DNA from: Candidatus Sabulitectum sp.
Lineage (GTDB): Bacteria; Fermentibacterota; Fermentibacteria; Fermentibacterales; JCC-6
Length of the DNA stretch: 38,753 nt
Direction: 5' to 3'
NCBI GenBank assembly: GCA_023139045.1
Contig: JAGLOJ010000065.1
Coordinates: forward strand, 1-38,753
Part shown: positions 6,901 through 15,066 of the stretch, piece after piece
Layout: every line of letters begins with the position of its first letter
How positions within the stretch are numbered: position 1 is the stretch's first letter
Notes under the pieces: generated by a model
The model's input: the letters and a program-made list of their open reading frames with translations, nothing else
Databases searched by the model: none
What the model was told of the DNA's origin: nothing
Translations under genes and position numbers: made by a program

Positions 6901-6944
6901 TTGCTGACAATGTAATCACTGCAGCCCGGAAGCTTGAGGGTTAA
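6897..6944 (+). pseudogene. Relic of the original 5' end of the large terminase gene
   Basis: A 15-codon ORF, MIADNVITAARKLEG, starts in an ATGA overlap with the preceding gene. It closely resembles the present large terminase N-terminus (MSEAINAACRKLEC) in protein, and shares GGAAGCTTGA in DNA. The HNH gene lies between the two copies. The simplest reading is that the homing endonuclease cassette inserted here and supplied a new terminase start, leaving this stub. Confidence 0.65.
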
Positions 6945-6959
6945 CAATTAATCCCTTTT
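6938..6959 (+). terminator. Weak hairpin plus TTTT before the HNH gene
   Basis: GGGTTAA, a 3-base loop and TTAATCCC form a short A/T-rich stem followed by TTTT. It could be a weak intrinsic terminator brought in with the HNH cassette. The stem is only about 7 bp with a bulge, so this is tentative. Confidence 0.3.
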
Positions 6960-6987
6960 AGTGTAACATAACACCTAGAGGTGGCAT

Positions 6988-7473
6988 ATGGTTACACAAA
7001 GCAGATTAAAAGAGTTATTTAGCTATAATCCTGATGACGGATTGTTCACTAGGATAGCTCCGGTAAAAAAAGCCAATGTAGGCGATATAGCAGGATGCCA
7101 CACCAAGAATGGATATATTACCATTTCAGTTGATTGCAAAACATATTACGCTCATCGACTGGCCTTCCTTTATGTGCATGGATACTTACCAAAGCAAATA
7201 GACCACAAAGATTTGATACGCCATCATAATTGGATTGATAACTTGCGTCCTGCTAACCATCAGTTAAATGAAGCTAACAAGCGACAGCCTAAAAATGCTT
7301 TATCTCCATATAAGGGAGTTCAGCAGCATGGAAAGAAATGGAAAGCCAGAATAAAAGTTAACAAAAAAGAGATTCATCTCGGTATGTTTGAGTGTCCGAT
7401 AGAAGGAGCAAAAGCATACAACGAAGCAGCCAAGAAACATTTTGGAGAATATGCTAGGTTGAATAATGTCTGA
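6988..7473 (+). CDS. HNH-AP2 free-standing homing endonuclease
   Basis: The protein has 161 residues. The N-terminal HNH module shows YYAHRLAFLYVHGYLPKQID, then DHKD (72-75) and NWIDNLRPANHQLN (81-94). The C-terminal AP2 domain (about 108-155) reads YKGVQQHGKKWKARIKVN then HLGMFECPIEGAKAYNEA. Such phage HNH-AP2 enzymes nick DNA near their own insertion site to spread. It sits inside the terminase region: a terminase 5' relic lies upstream and its last 8 bp overlap the current terminase start. The ribosome site AGAGGTGG can pair in a small CACC-TAGA-GGTG hairpin at 6972-6983. Confidence 0.9.
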   Translation: MVTQSRLKELFSYNPDDGLFTRIAPVKKANVGDIAGCHTKNGYITISVDCKTYYAHRLAFLYVHGYLPKQIDHKDLIRHHNWIDNLRPANHQLNEANKRQPKNALSPYKGVQQHGKKWKARIKVNKKEIHLGMFECPIEGAKAYNEAAKKHFGEYARLNNV

Positions 7474-8959
7474 GGCTATCAATGCAGCATGTAGGAAGCT
7501 TGAATGCCAAATAGATGGCTTATATTTCATGCGGTATTTCTTCAAGCAGAGATTTGGTAGCAAGATGATAATCAGCGGCCATCACAAAGTTATACAGGAT
7601 GCACTTGATAGGACTATGCTTCCCCCTGACGATCCGAAATTTATTTCCCGTTTAATTATTAATGTTAGTCCTGGCTATACCAAGACAGAGATGGCCAGCA
7701 TTAACTATATGGCACGGGGGCTGGCAATCAATCCAATGGCCAGGTTCCTGCATCTTTCCTATTCCGATAAGCTGGTGCTGCTCAATTCAGGCATTACCCG
7801 GGAGATAGTCAAAAGCGCAGCATACCAATCAATGTGGCCGGTTACGGTTAAAGCCGACACCGACAGCAAGAAGATATGGCACACCGATAAGAATGGTGGC
7901 ATAACAGCTACGGCTGCCGGTGGACAGGTAACAGGCTTCCGTGCTGGCCACATGGATCCAGACAGGTTTACCGGGGCTTTAATCATCGATGACCCTGTTA
8001 AGCCTGATGATGCATATTCCGAAACCATCAGGGAGGCAGTCAATAACGGCTATAACGAAACCATTGCATCGCGTGTGGCACTGGAAACCGTCCCAATCAT
8101 TGTCATTATGCAGCGCATCCACTGGAGCGACTTAGCCGGTTACCTGCTGCGTGGTGGGTCTGGTGAAAAGTGGCACCATTTAAACCTGCCAATCATTATC
8201 GACAATGAAGATGAATATCCAGATGAATACACGCACGGCATCCCAATGCCACACAACCTGCCAAACGGCTGGCTATGGCCATTTAAGCATAATGCCAAGC
8301 ATGAGGTCGCATTAAGGGCCCACAGGCGCAAATTCGCAGCGCAGTGCATGCAGAAGCCACTCAAGCGGGATGAAGAAACAGCCTTATGGACAGAAAAGCT
8401 TATTGCAACGGCCAGGGCAAACAAACAGACCGAGGAACCAAAGCGCACATTGGTTTCAGTTGACCCGGCCACCACCAATACAGAAGTGTCAGATGAGCAT
8501 GGCATTATTGTTGGCAGCGAGTACCCCGGTGACCGGTACAGCCTGGATGCCGACTACACCCGCAAGGGTTCACCAAAAACGTGGGCTGATGCTACAGTTG
8601 CCGCATATAACCAGAATGATGCTGATGCAGTGGTTATTGAAACCAACCAGGGCGGCGATATGTGCGAAACCACTTTGCGCAATGCTGGCTATAAAGGGAA
8701 GATCATCAGGGTAACAGCCAAGAAGGGCAAAACGCTACGGGCCGAGCCGGTGGTCGCTTTGTACGAACAGGGGCAGGTATGGCATAAGGCAGGCATGGGC
8801 AAGGCAGAGGATGAAATGATGGACTTTGACCCGGTTACTCAGAAGTCCAATGGTAAATCACCAAATAGGGTTGACGCACTCACTCAGCTGCTTTCCGAAT
8901 TGTCAGGTGTTAGCGATAACTTTGCCGATCTGCTACAATTAGCTATCGGCAAAGGGTAG
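7466..8959 (+). CDS. terL: Terminase large subunit
   Basis: This 497-residue motor and nuclease packages DNA into the prohead. The ATPase part has a variant Walker A (SPGYTKTE, 68-75), in which Thr-Lys-Thr replaces the usual GKS/T context, and a Walker B ALIIDDP (171-177). The RNase H-like nuclease part has VSVDPATT (Asp333), VVIETNQGG (Glu392) and NRVDAL (Asp470) as metal ligands. The family is the Terminase_6 type. The first 13 residues were apparently replaced when the HNH cassette inserted upstream. The gene is followed by a GGAGG and the DUF6527 gene. Confidence 0.95.
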   Translation: MSEAINAACRKLECQIDGLYFMRYFFKQRFGSKMIISGHHKVIQDALDRTMLPPDDPKFISRLIINVSPGYTKTEMASINYMARGLAINPMARFLHLSYSDKLVLLNSGITREIVKSAAYQSMWPVTVKADTDSKKIWHTDKNGGITATAAGGQVTGFRAGHMDPDRFTGALIIDDPVKPDDAYSETIREAVNNGYNETIASRVALETVPIIVIMQRIHWSDLAGYLLRGGSGEKWHHLNLPIIIDNEDEYPDEYTHGIPMPHNLPNGWLWPFKHNAKHEVALRAHRRKFAAQCMQKPLKRDEETALWTEKLIATARANKQTEEPKRTLVSVDPATTNTEVSDEHGIIVGSEYPGDRYSLDADYTRKGSPKTWADATVAAYNQNDADAVVIETNQGGDMCETTLRNAGYKGKIIRVTAKKGKTLRAEPVVALYEQGQVWHKAGMGKAEDEMMDFDPVTQKSNGKSPNRVDALTQLLSELSGVSDNFADLLQLAIGKG

Positions 8960-8971
8960 AGGAGGCTGTGC

Positions 8972-9286
8972 ATGCAGGTAATTAGCAACAAACTGGCAGT
9001 TTTCGGGCTTGGATATGCATTCTATTGCCCAGGCTGTGAGCGCATGCATGAGGTGGCTGTCAATTCACCTTTCCCCAATGGTGCCCAATGGGCATATAAC
9101 AACGACCCTGAAAAACCAACCTTTTCTCCATCACTGCACATTAAAGGCGAAGCAAGTTGTTGCCATTCATTTGTTCGGGAAGGCAATATTGAATTCCTTT
9201 CTGACTGCACACACAAGTTAGCTGGTCAAACGGTGGCGCTGCCACCATTGCCCGAATGGGTGTTAACCAGAGAAGCTGAGGATTAA
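8972..9286 (+). CDS. DUF6527 family protein
   Basis: The 104-residue protein follows GAGGAGG. It has FYCPGCERMHEVAV at the N-terminus, then PEKPTFSPSLHIKG, CCHSFVREGNIEFLSDCTHK and LAGQTVALPPLPEW, the standard DUF6527 pattern. These small Cys/His proteins are common next to phage terminase and portal genes; the role is unknown. The TAA overlaps the next ATG by 1 bp. Confidence 0.85.
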   Translation: MQVISNKLAVFGLGYAFYCPGCERMHEVAVNSPFPNGAQWAYNNDPEKPTFSPSLHIKGEASCCHSFVREGNIEFLSDCTHKLAGQTVALPPLPEWVLTREAED

Positions 9287-9618
9287 TGATAGTGCGAGGA
9301 TTTCCAGCAGCTTATATTGGCCTCTATGATATGTTACGGCAAACCGCTATTGATAATGGTTATGCATTGGCCATTCATGGCAGCCTGGCAAAAGATATGG
9401 ACTTAATAGCAGCACCTTGGACTGATGAAGCTATTGAAGGCAAAAAGCTGGTTGAACTGTTTGTTGAGCAATTGGGTATGGTATGCCAAGAAGGGGTGAC
9501 AGTTTTATCGCCAGATAATGAAATATGCAAAGGTAAAAAGCCACATGGCCGGTTAGCGTGGAATATAATGTTAGGGAGCAGTGCTTACATCGACATAAGC
9601 ATTATGCCAAGGAGTTAA
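9286..9618 (+). CDS. Nucleotidyltransferase-like small phage protein
   Basis: This 110-residue protein contains ALAIHGSLAKDMDLIAAPWT, a GS...DxD arrangement like the minimal nucleotidyltransferase fold, then KKPHGRLAWNIMLGSSAYID and ISIMPRS. Proteins with this combination are found near portal genes of gammaproteobacterial phages, but I know of no proven function. Catalytic competence cannot be judged from the sequence alone. Confidence 0.75.
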   Translation: MIVRGFPAAYIGLYDMLRQTAIDNGYALAIHGSLAKDMDLIAAPWTDEAIEGKKLVELFVEQLGMVCQEGVTVLSPDNEICKGKKPHGRLAWNIMLGSSAYIDISIMPRS

Positions 9619-9621
9619 GAT

Positions 9622-11028
9622 ATGCCATTTTGGGACAATTGGGGAAGTAAACCAACAGAACTATCAACCGAACAATTAATTGAAAAGGTGGTTGCACAGG
9701 TATCAACAAACGCAACCAGCTCCGAGGAAGCTTCCGCACTACGGCAGCGCATAGCAAATACCATAAGTGGCGGTTCTGCCGGTGCTGATACCCTGCATAA
9801 TATCTTTTTGGACTTTGGTTATCCTGAAACGCTTACGTTTTTTAACTTCTGGAATATGTACCGGCGCTTCGGTATTGCCAAAAACATTGTTGAGTTGCCG
9901 GTTGACACTACATGGATGGAAGTGCCCAAGATAGCATCCACCGATGTATTTGAAAGGGATGTTGAACTACTGGCCAAAAACTTATCCTTCTGGCAGCGCA
10001 TGAAGGGGTTAGACACCAGACAGCGGGTCGGCCGGTATGCAGGCATGTTTATGCGCATCCGTGATAACAAAAGCCCTGACCAGCCAATTGAGGGCAAGGC
10101 GGGTGGGTTAAACGCATTGATGCAGATGGTGCCACTGTATGAGGGTCAACTGACAGTATCGGAAACCTATACAGATGCGACAGAAGACAATTTTGGCCTG
10201 CCTAAGATGTACCAGTACAATGGTGGCACAGTTGGCAACAGAAACGAAAGGAACAACAATTCATTTGCCATTCACCCTGACAGGATAATCATTGCAGCTG
10301 AGGGCGCGGACAATGGCGGCATTTACGGCATCCCGGCACTTGAGTCTGGTTATAACTCGCTGATGGACTTGCGCAAGATAATTGGTGCAGGTGGTGAGGG
10401 TTTTTACAAAAATGCTTCACAATCCCTGATATTTAAACTGATGGATGCAGCCAGTGCATCTGACAATGCAGCCTTATTGGGTAAGTTTAATAATGAAGCC
10501 GATGACTTTATGCAAAACCGCATGAGGCGTTCGCTATGGACACCGGGTATGGATGCACAGGTATTAAACTCCAGTTTGGCACAGCCTGAGCAGTTCTTTA
10601 TGGGTGCATTAAACGATGTGGCTGCATCATGTAAAATACCTGCAACCGTGCTTATTGGACAACAGACCGGCCGCCTGGCATCCAGTGAGGATAGCCGAAG
10701 CTTCCTTTCTGGCATTAACAGCCGGCGCGAGAACTTTTCCACAGAGATGGTTTCCAATGTGCTAGATTGGTGCATCAGGCGTGGCATATTACCTGCTGTT
10801 GATTATGAAGTTGAATGGTCAGACCTATTGGCCTTGGGCGATACCGAGAAGCTTAAAAACTCAGAAAGCATGGCATCCACCAATCAAAAGCAGTTCCAAA
10901 GTGGTGGTGGCACGGTATTTACAGAAGATGAAATAAGGGATGTTGCCGGGTATGAGGAAATGATTGAGATTGAGGAAGAAGGCGAAGAGCTTCCACCAAA
11001 AGAAGTAGAGGAAGAAATTGAAACCTGA
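9622..11028 (+). CDS. Portal protein (DUF1073 type)
   Basis: The 468-residue protein forms the dodecameric ring through which DNA enters. The segment FGYPETLTFFNFWNMYRRFG, the WMEVPKI that follows, and GIYGIPALESGYNSLMDLRK are characteristic of the DUF1073 portal family (also labelled Acb1-like N-terminal in databases). The C-terminus is highly acidic (EEEGEELPPKEVEEEIET). I see no separate Acb1 phosphoesterase domain, so this is the structural portal only. The stop overlaps the head morphogenesis start. Confidence 0.9.
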   Translation: MPFWDNWGSKPTELSTEQLIEKVVAQVSTNATSSEEASALRQRIANTISGGSAGADTLHNIFLDFGYPETLTFFNFWNMYRRFGIAKNIVELPVDTTWMEVPKIASTDVFERDVELLAKNLSFWQRMKGLDTRQRVGRYAGMFMRIRDNKSPDQPIEGKAGGLNALMQMVPLYEGQLTVSETYTDATEDNFGLPKMYQYNGGTVGNRNERNNNSFAIHPDRIIIAAEGADNGGIYGIPALESGYNSLMDLRKIIGAGGEGFYKNASQSLIFKLMDAASASDNAALLGKFNNEADDFMQNRMRRSLWTPGMDAQVLNSSLAQPEQFFMGALNDVAASCKIPATVLIGQQTGRLASSEDSRSFLSGINSRRENFSTEMVSNVLDWCIRRGILPAVDYEVEWSDLLALGDTEKLKNSESMASTNQKQFQSGGGTVFTEDEIRDVAGYEEMIEIEEEGEELPPKEVEEEIET

Positions 11029-11918
11029 TGGCTTCCAAAACCAAAGCAGACCCAACAGGCCAGCGTAATAACCGTGCCAAGGCAATAAAGCAGGTTAACA
11101 AGCGCCTGGCTGTTGCTTTCAGTAAAGTGCTGACATTGTTCAATGCCATACCGCGCACCAGGCGCACTGAGGCTAAAGTGGGTAATGCGTCCTCAGTTGT
11201 CTATGATTATGACATATCACCACAGCAAATAGAAACACTTGAGGCTGAGGTCACCACATTAATTGCTATTTCTTTGGGTACCACTGATGAGCGTGTGCCT
11301 GCAAACTGGTGGTATAAGCCAAACATCGAGCTTCCATTTAGGCAGGGTGTTACCCAAGAGCTTATTGAATTCAACCAGCTTATTGCAGGGGCGGCAGTGG
11401 CCGGGGTGACTGTGAGGGGTATGCCACCCAGGCCATTGCCGGTTGAGCTTGTGTTATCGTCACCCAAATATTTTGAACTGCTGAATTATGAGTATGTTCG
11501 CAACTATGGCATTTTCAGCAATCTAAGCTCACAGACATCATATCAGGTAATGGAACGCATAGAGGCAGGTATGCAGGCAGGCGCAACACCAAGCATGATA
11601 GCTGATGATATTGCCGAACGTTTTAAAGTTGCCGGGTCTAATGCCAGCCGCATTGTACGCACTGAGGTTAATTGGTCGTACAACAACGCCCGCATGTCTG
11701 CCATTGAGCTTGCTGCAGGTGAAACAGGGCTGCGTTCTGCCGTGATGCATATCTCATCGTTAACACCCACTACCCGTACATGGCACGCTGCCAGGCACGG
11801 TAAAGTTTACAACGTTGCAGACCAGCGTGCTTGGTGGTCGCGTGGTGCTAATCAGATAAACTGCCTATGCAGTGTCCATGCAGTGCTGGTGGATGATGAG
11901 GGGAATGTTGTTTCTTAA
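11028..11918 (+). CDS. Head morphogenesis protein (SPP1 gp7 / Mu F-like)
   Basis: The 296-residue protein sits directly after the portal gene. The C-terminal part is diagnostic: ASRIVRTEVNWSYNNARMSA, then TRTWHAARHGKVYNV and INCLCSVHAVLV, the minor head protein motif. The N-terminus is basic (residues 1-35). It is thought to be a minor capsid or ejected protein needed for head assembly. About 200 bp of structured non-coding DNA follows. Confidence 0.88.
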   Translation: MASKTKADPTGQRNNRAKAIKQVNKRLAVAFSKVLTLFNAIPRTRRTEAKVGNASSVVYDYDISPQQIETLEAEVTTLIAISLGTTDERVPANWWYKPNIELPFRQGVTQELIEFNQLIAGAAVAGVTVRGMPPRPLPVELVLSSPKYFELLNYEYVRNYGIFSNLSSQTSYQVMERIEAGMQAGATPSMIADDIAERFKVAGSNASRIVRTEVNWSYNNARMSAIELAAGETGLRSAVMHISSLTPTTRTWHAARHGKVYNVADQRAWWSRGANQINCLCSVHAVLVDDEGNVVS

Positions 11919-11922
11919 TAAA

Positions 11923-12016
11923 ATGTGGCGGCGGTTCCCGAATATTCACTCGGTGCGTGTGCGCTAACCAGCCGCCACATCAGCTCACTTTAGGTGAACC
12001 TCATGGGCTATGCCCA
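11923..12016 (+). other. Structured non-coding block with 10-bp inverted repeat
   Basis: ATGTGGCGGC (11923-11932) and GCCGCCACAT (11971-11980) are perfect complements. The adjoining GGTT and AACC can extend the stem to about 14 bp with one bulge. The 29-base loop can form a CCGA/TCGG sub-hairpin. Two shorter hairpins follow, TCAC/GTGA at 11985-11997 and TGGGC-TAT-GCCCA at 12004-12016. No T-tract follows, so this is not a classical terminator. It could be a regulatory or processing RNA element, or a DNA site used in packaging. Confidence 0.55.
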
Positions 12017-12037
12017 AAGCGGAAGCTGCCACCCAAA

Positions 12038-12055
12038 CATTAAACGAACATTAAG
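12038..12055 (-). promoter_or_regulatory. Repeated TTAATG element, copy 2 (reverse orientation)
   Basis: On the minus strand it reads CTTAATG, 5 bp, TTAATG, the same layout as at 3050 and 37236. It lies 5 bp upstream of the -35 box of the promoter at 12061, a position suited to an activator or to a repressor operator. Confidence 0.5.
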
Positions 12056-12060
12056 AATTG

Positions 12061-12089
12061 TTGCCTAACCGATAAACAAAGTGTAATAT
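12061..12089 (+). promoter_or_regulatory. Sigma-70-type promoter for the capsid genes
   Basis: TTGCCT (12061-12066) and TAATAT (12084-12089) are separated by exactly 17 bp. The start of the protease/scaffold gene is 33 bp beyond the -10 box. This is the best promoter I can see by eye in the window. It would give the capsid block its own transcript downstream of the structured element. Confidence 0.65.
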
Positions 12090-12121
12090 GGTAAAGCGCG
12101 TGCAAATTTGGGAGGCTGCCT

Positions 12122-13501
12122 ATGCTTAGAAAGATGGTTCAATGTTCAGCAGTGGTGAACCGGGATATGGTAAGACGGCAGGTTATTGATGGTGTTGAGC
12201 ATGTAATCGTTTCATCTTATACCCTGCCTGATAACGTGGTCATGAATGGTTTGTTATATCCGGCAGAAGAAATCGAAGCCAGTTATCACACATTAGAGCG
12301 CACACTTGCACCAATCGAACATCCAACGGACGGTGATGGCAATTTCCTGCTGGCCGGTGACCCTCACGCAATCCATAATTTTTACGCTGGTGCCTGGAAC
12401 GAAAATGTAACCCGTGAAAATGGCCGGGTGCATATTGAGAAGCACATCAACGTTCAAGAGGCTATGAAGTCGGAACGTGGTAAGCGCTTAATGGATCGCA
12501 TTAATGAGATTGAAACCAACTCCAAGGCTCGGCCAATACATACCAGCACCGGTTTACTGTTAACGGTTGAGGAGCTTGATAAGCCACTTAAAAACAAAGC
12601 CGGTCAGGAATATAATATGATTGCGCGTGAGATGGCGTTTGACCATGACGCAATACTTTTGGATAGCATTGCAGCAGCCACACCGGAACAGGGTGTGGGC
12701 ATGGCGGTAAATAGTGATGGCGATAAAATTAAGGTTGAGCGCATTAACATTGATGATTTAGGTGACTTTGTTACCAATACGGAAGATACAGCACATAATC
12801 TGGCACAGGCCAGGTTTAACGCTTCCGGCATAGGTAGCCATGAGTTATGTGAACAGTTAACAAAAGAGCTGCAGGGCATTGTTGCATCTGACTGGCTTTA
12901 CATCGTGGATATATTCGATGAAACATTAGTATTTGAAACCAATCAAGGGTATTTCGAAGTGCCCTATCGCGTCGATGATGACGTGGCAAAAGTTGTCGGC
13001 ATCCCGATCCGAGTGGAAAAGGATGTGACATATACCCCAAAAGTAAACAAGGGGAATAAAAAAGGGAAAGGTGACGCAATGAAGGATTTAATTCTTAATG
13101 CGCTAACCGAGGCCGGCATTGATACAAAGGATATGGATGATGCCGCGCTGATGGAAGCGTACAATACACTATTGGCCAAACCTGCTGAGGGTGGCGGTAT
13201 TACAGCCGAAACCATCACAGAAGCGGTCAATGCGGCAGTCAAACCACTGGCTGACCAGATTACCACACTTGAGGGACAGGTTAACAGCGCAGCTGAGGCA
13301 GAACGTGCCGAGCTGGTTAAAGTTGTAACCAATTCCGACAAGTATGCCGGGTTAACTGATGAGGCAGCCAATGCGCTGGACATCAAGGTGCTTGCCAACA
13401 TGGCTGCAGCTTGTGGCCATGCACACGGCATTCCATTCACGGCTAACATGGATGGTAAGAAAGATGACAGCTTTTCGGCACCAGCCGAAATGCCAGCATA
13501 A
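12122..13501 (+). CDS. DUF2213 prohead protease with fused scaffold-like tail
   Basis: The protein has 459 residues. Residues 1 to about 230 carry the DUF2213 pattern (GLLYPAEEIEASYHTLERTL, APIEHPTDGDGN, AREMAFDHDAILLD), probably a capsid maturation protease. Residues from about 320 form a helical, coiled-coil-like scaffold region (ITEAVNAAVKPLADQITTLE). The two parts are joined by a Lys/Gly-rich linker. An ATG at 13079, preceded by AAAGGTG, begins exactly at the scaffold part, so a separate shorter scaffold protein (140 residues) may be made, as for lambda C/Nu3. GGGAGG precedes the main ATG. Confidence 0.85.
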   Translation: MLRKMVQCSAVVNRDMVRRQVIDGVEHVIVSSYTLPDNVVMNGLLYPAEEIEASYHTLERTLAPIEHPTDGDGNFLLAGDPHAIHNFYAGAWNENVTRENGRVHIEKHINVQEAMKSERGKRLMDRINEIETNSKARPIHTSTGLLLTVEELDKPLKNKAGQEYNMIAREMAFDHDAILLDSIAAATPEQGVGMAVNSDGDKIKVERINIDDLGDFVTNTEDTAHNLAQARFNASGIGSHELCEQLTKELQGIVASDWLYIVDIFDETLVFETNQGYFEVPYRVDDDVAKVVGIPIRVEKDVTYTPKVNKGNKKGKGDAMKDLILNALTEAGIDTKDMDDAALMEAYNTLLAKPAEGGGITAETITEAVNAAVKPLADQITTLEGQVNSAAEAERAELVKVVTNSDKYAGLTDEAANALDIKVLANMAAACGHAHGIPFTANMDGKKDDSFSAPAEMPA

Positions 13502-13513
13502 GGGAGGCTGATT

Positions 13514-13975
13514 ATGGCTATCACAAAAAACTTAATTTGGATGGGGCCAGCCGATGGTGCCAACAGCAAACCTCAGAATATTGAGGGTGTTGCTGTTGCT
13601 GCTACCGCACCTGGCACAATAATGCAGCAGGTTGCCGGTGGTTTGCAGGCCAACGCACTTGCCGCCATTATATTCGGTGAGCCACTTATCATCGCAGACA
13701 AAGACCAGATGCGGTCTAAGCTTGTAACTGATAATTGGACAATTAACGAGAACATGGTTGCTATTGCACCTCGCTCAGGCGAGCTGTTTAATGCTCTGGT
13801 TGTAACAGGGCAGACGCTTATTATTGGCGATCCGCTTTCTCGTAATGGTGCCGGCCTGCTTAAAAAGGCAGTTACCCCGGCAACAGTTGGCGCAACAAGT
13901 GAAGAGATTGCTTGTTATGCTGATGAAAACATAACCACATCAGGCACAGAACTTGTTGCTTGCCGTGCAGTATAA
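13514..13975 (+). CDS. Capsid decoration (cement) protein
   Basis: The 153-residue protein lies between the protease/scaffold and the major capsid gene, where head decoration proteins are encoded. The sequence is beta-rich with Ala/Thr-rich repeats (NIEGVAVAATAPGTIM, then NALVVTGQTLIIGDPL). It probably binds the outside of the mature shell. GGGAGG precedes the start. Similar proteins are annotated as structural cement proteins. Confidence 0.78.
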   Translation: MAITKNLIWMGPADGANSKPQNIEGVAVAATAPGTIMQQVAGGLQANALAAIIFGEPLIIADKDQMRSKLVTDNWTINENMVAIAPRSGELFNALVVTGQTLIIGDPLSRNGAGLLKKAVTPATVGATSEEIACYADENITTSGTELVACRAV

Positions 13976-13991
13976 AGGGAGGTAATACAAG

Positions 13992-15062
13992 ATGTTATTT
14001 TCACAGGCACTTACACCAACCGGGCTGCGAGGCCGGGCACTTAATGAACAATGGGCTGAAGTACAGAACAGCCGAAATGCTTTCCGGGCAAATGAGGAAA
14101 GCTTTCAGCATGTACTGAATGCACAGGGTTTGCATGTAAACGATGGGCTTGTCCCACAGGATGTGTATCAGGAATTCGATAATGTAACCGTTGAGCGTTT
14201 TCGCTCGGATGACGGTGATGCGTTTTTAAATGACCTGTTGCCACTTTCTGTATCGGTAAGTATTGGTCGTTTGGTACGCAAATTTCGCCGCGCTTCTGAT
14301 GCTGGTAATGCACAGACATCAATGAGCGGCCAGATTGGCGTTAAAATGGATCAGACTCAGTTTAGCTATGATGGAACGATTATCCCCATCATTGATACTG
14401 GCTTTGGCCGCAATTGGCGTGAATGGAATGCTCAGCGTGCAGAGGGCTTCGATGCACTTATCGATGACCAGCGTGAAAGCGTTGCTGCATTGCGTGCGCA
14501 GATTTGCGATAACTTCCTTGATGGTAACAAGGACAAGAACGGCCAAACCATTGTACTTGATGGCTTGAGCTGGACTGGTATGCGTAATGATTCGCGTGTA
14601 GCCCAGGTTAACATCGGTGCAGCCGGTGTGAACTTTGACTTCACCGATACCACCAAAACGTATGCGTTGATTGAAGCTGCATTTAAGCAGGTAATCAACA
14701 CCATCTGGCTTACCAACAACTATGGAATGGATCTGGAAATTTATGTATCCCGTGAAATTGCCTCGAACATTGAGAGGCAGAGTTCAGAATCTTATAATTC
14801 TGCAACCATTATTACACGGCTTGCACAGCTTTCAGGTGTAGCAGGTATCAAATCAAGTTCCAAGCTTTCGGGCAACGAGTTTTTTGGTATCCCATTGAAT
14901 GGTGATGTACGGCCGGTATCCGGCATGGGCATCAACACTGTTGCAATGCCTCGCCCTGTATATAACTCAAACTATAATTTCGCAGTTTGGGGTGCAGTAG
15001 GCTGGGAAGTTAAAACGGACTTTAGCTCACGCAAATGTTCGTTTATGGCAGCAGAGGCTTAA
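13992..15062 (+). CDS. Major capsid protein
   Basis: The 356-residue product is in the expected position and length range for an HK97-fold major capsid protein. It has a helical N-terminus (GRALNEQWAEVQNSRNAFRA), a central region with FGRNWREWNAQRAEGFDALI and SYNSATIITRLAQLSGV, and a C-terminus VWGAVGWEVKTDFSSRKCSF. No large delta domain is needed because the scaffold is encoded with the protease. GGGAGG precedes the ATG. Confidence 0.88.
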   Translation: MLFSQALTPTGLRGRALNEQWAEVQNSRNAFRANEESFQHVLNAQGLHVNDGLVPQDVYQEFDNVTVERFRSDDGDAFLNDLLPLSVSVSIGRLVRKFRRASDAGNAQTSMSGQIGVKMDQTQFSYDGTIIPIIDTGFGRNWREWNAQRAEGFDALIDDQRESVAALRAQICDNFLDGNKDKNGQTIVLDGLSWTGMRNDSRVAQVNIGAAGVNFDFTDTTKTYALIEAAFKQVINTIWLTNNYGMDLEIYVSREIASNIERQSSESYNSATIITRLAQLSGVAGIKSSSKLSGNEFFGIPLNGDVRPVSGMGINTVAMPRPVYNSNYNFAVWGAVGWEVKTDFSSRKCSFMAAEA

Positions 15063-15066
15063 TACG

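Noticed and set aside
6897-7505. Group I intron in the large terminase gene
   Set aside because: The non-ORF part is only about 90 bp, too small for a catalytic core, and the downstream copy has its own intact start codon and coding sequence.
9622-11028. Anti-CBASS Acb1 function for the DUF1073 protein
   Set aside because: The database name refers to a shared N-terminal region. The position, length and sequence are those of a portal and I see no phosphoesterase HxT motifs.
12964-13569. Long minus-strand frame of 201 codons opposite the protease/scaffold and decoration genes
   Set aside because: It is Ser/Ala-rich, has no ribosome site and mirrors the codon pattern of the plus-strand genes, which have clear families and sites.
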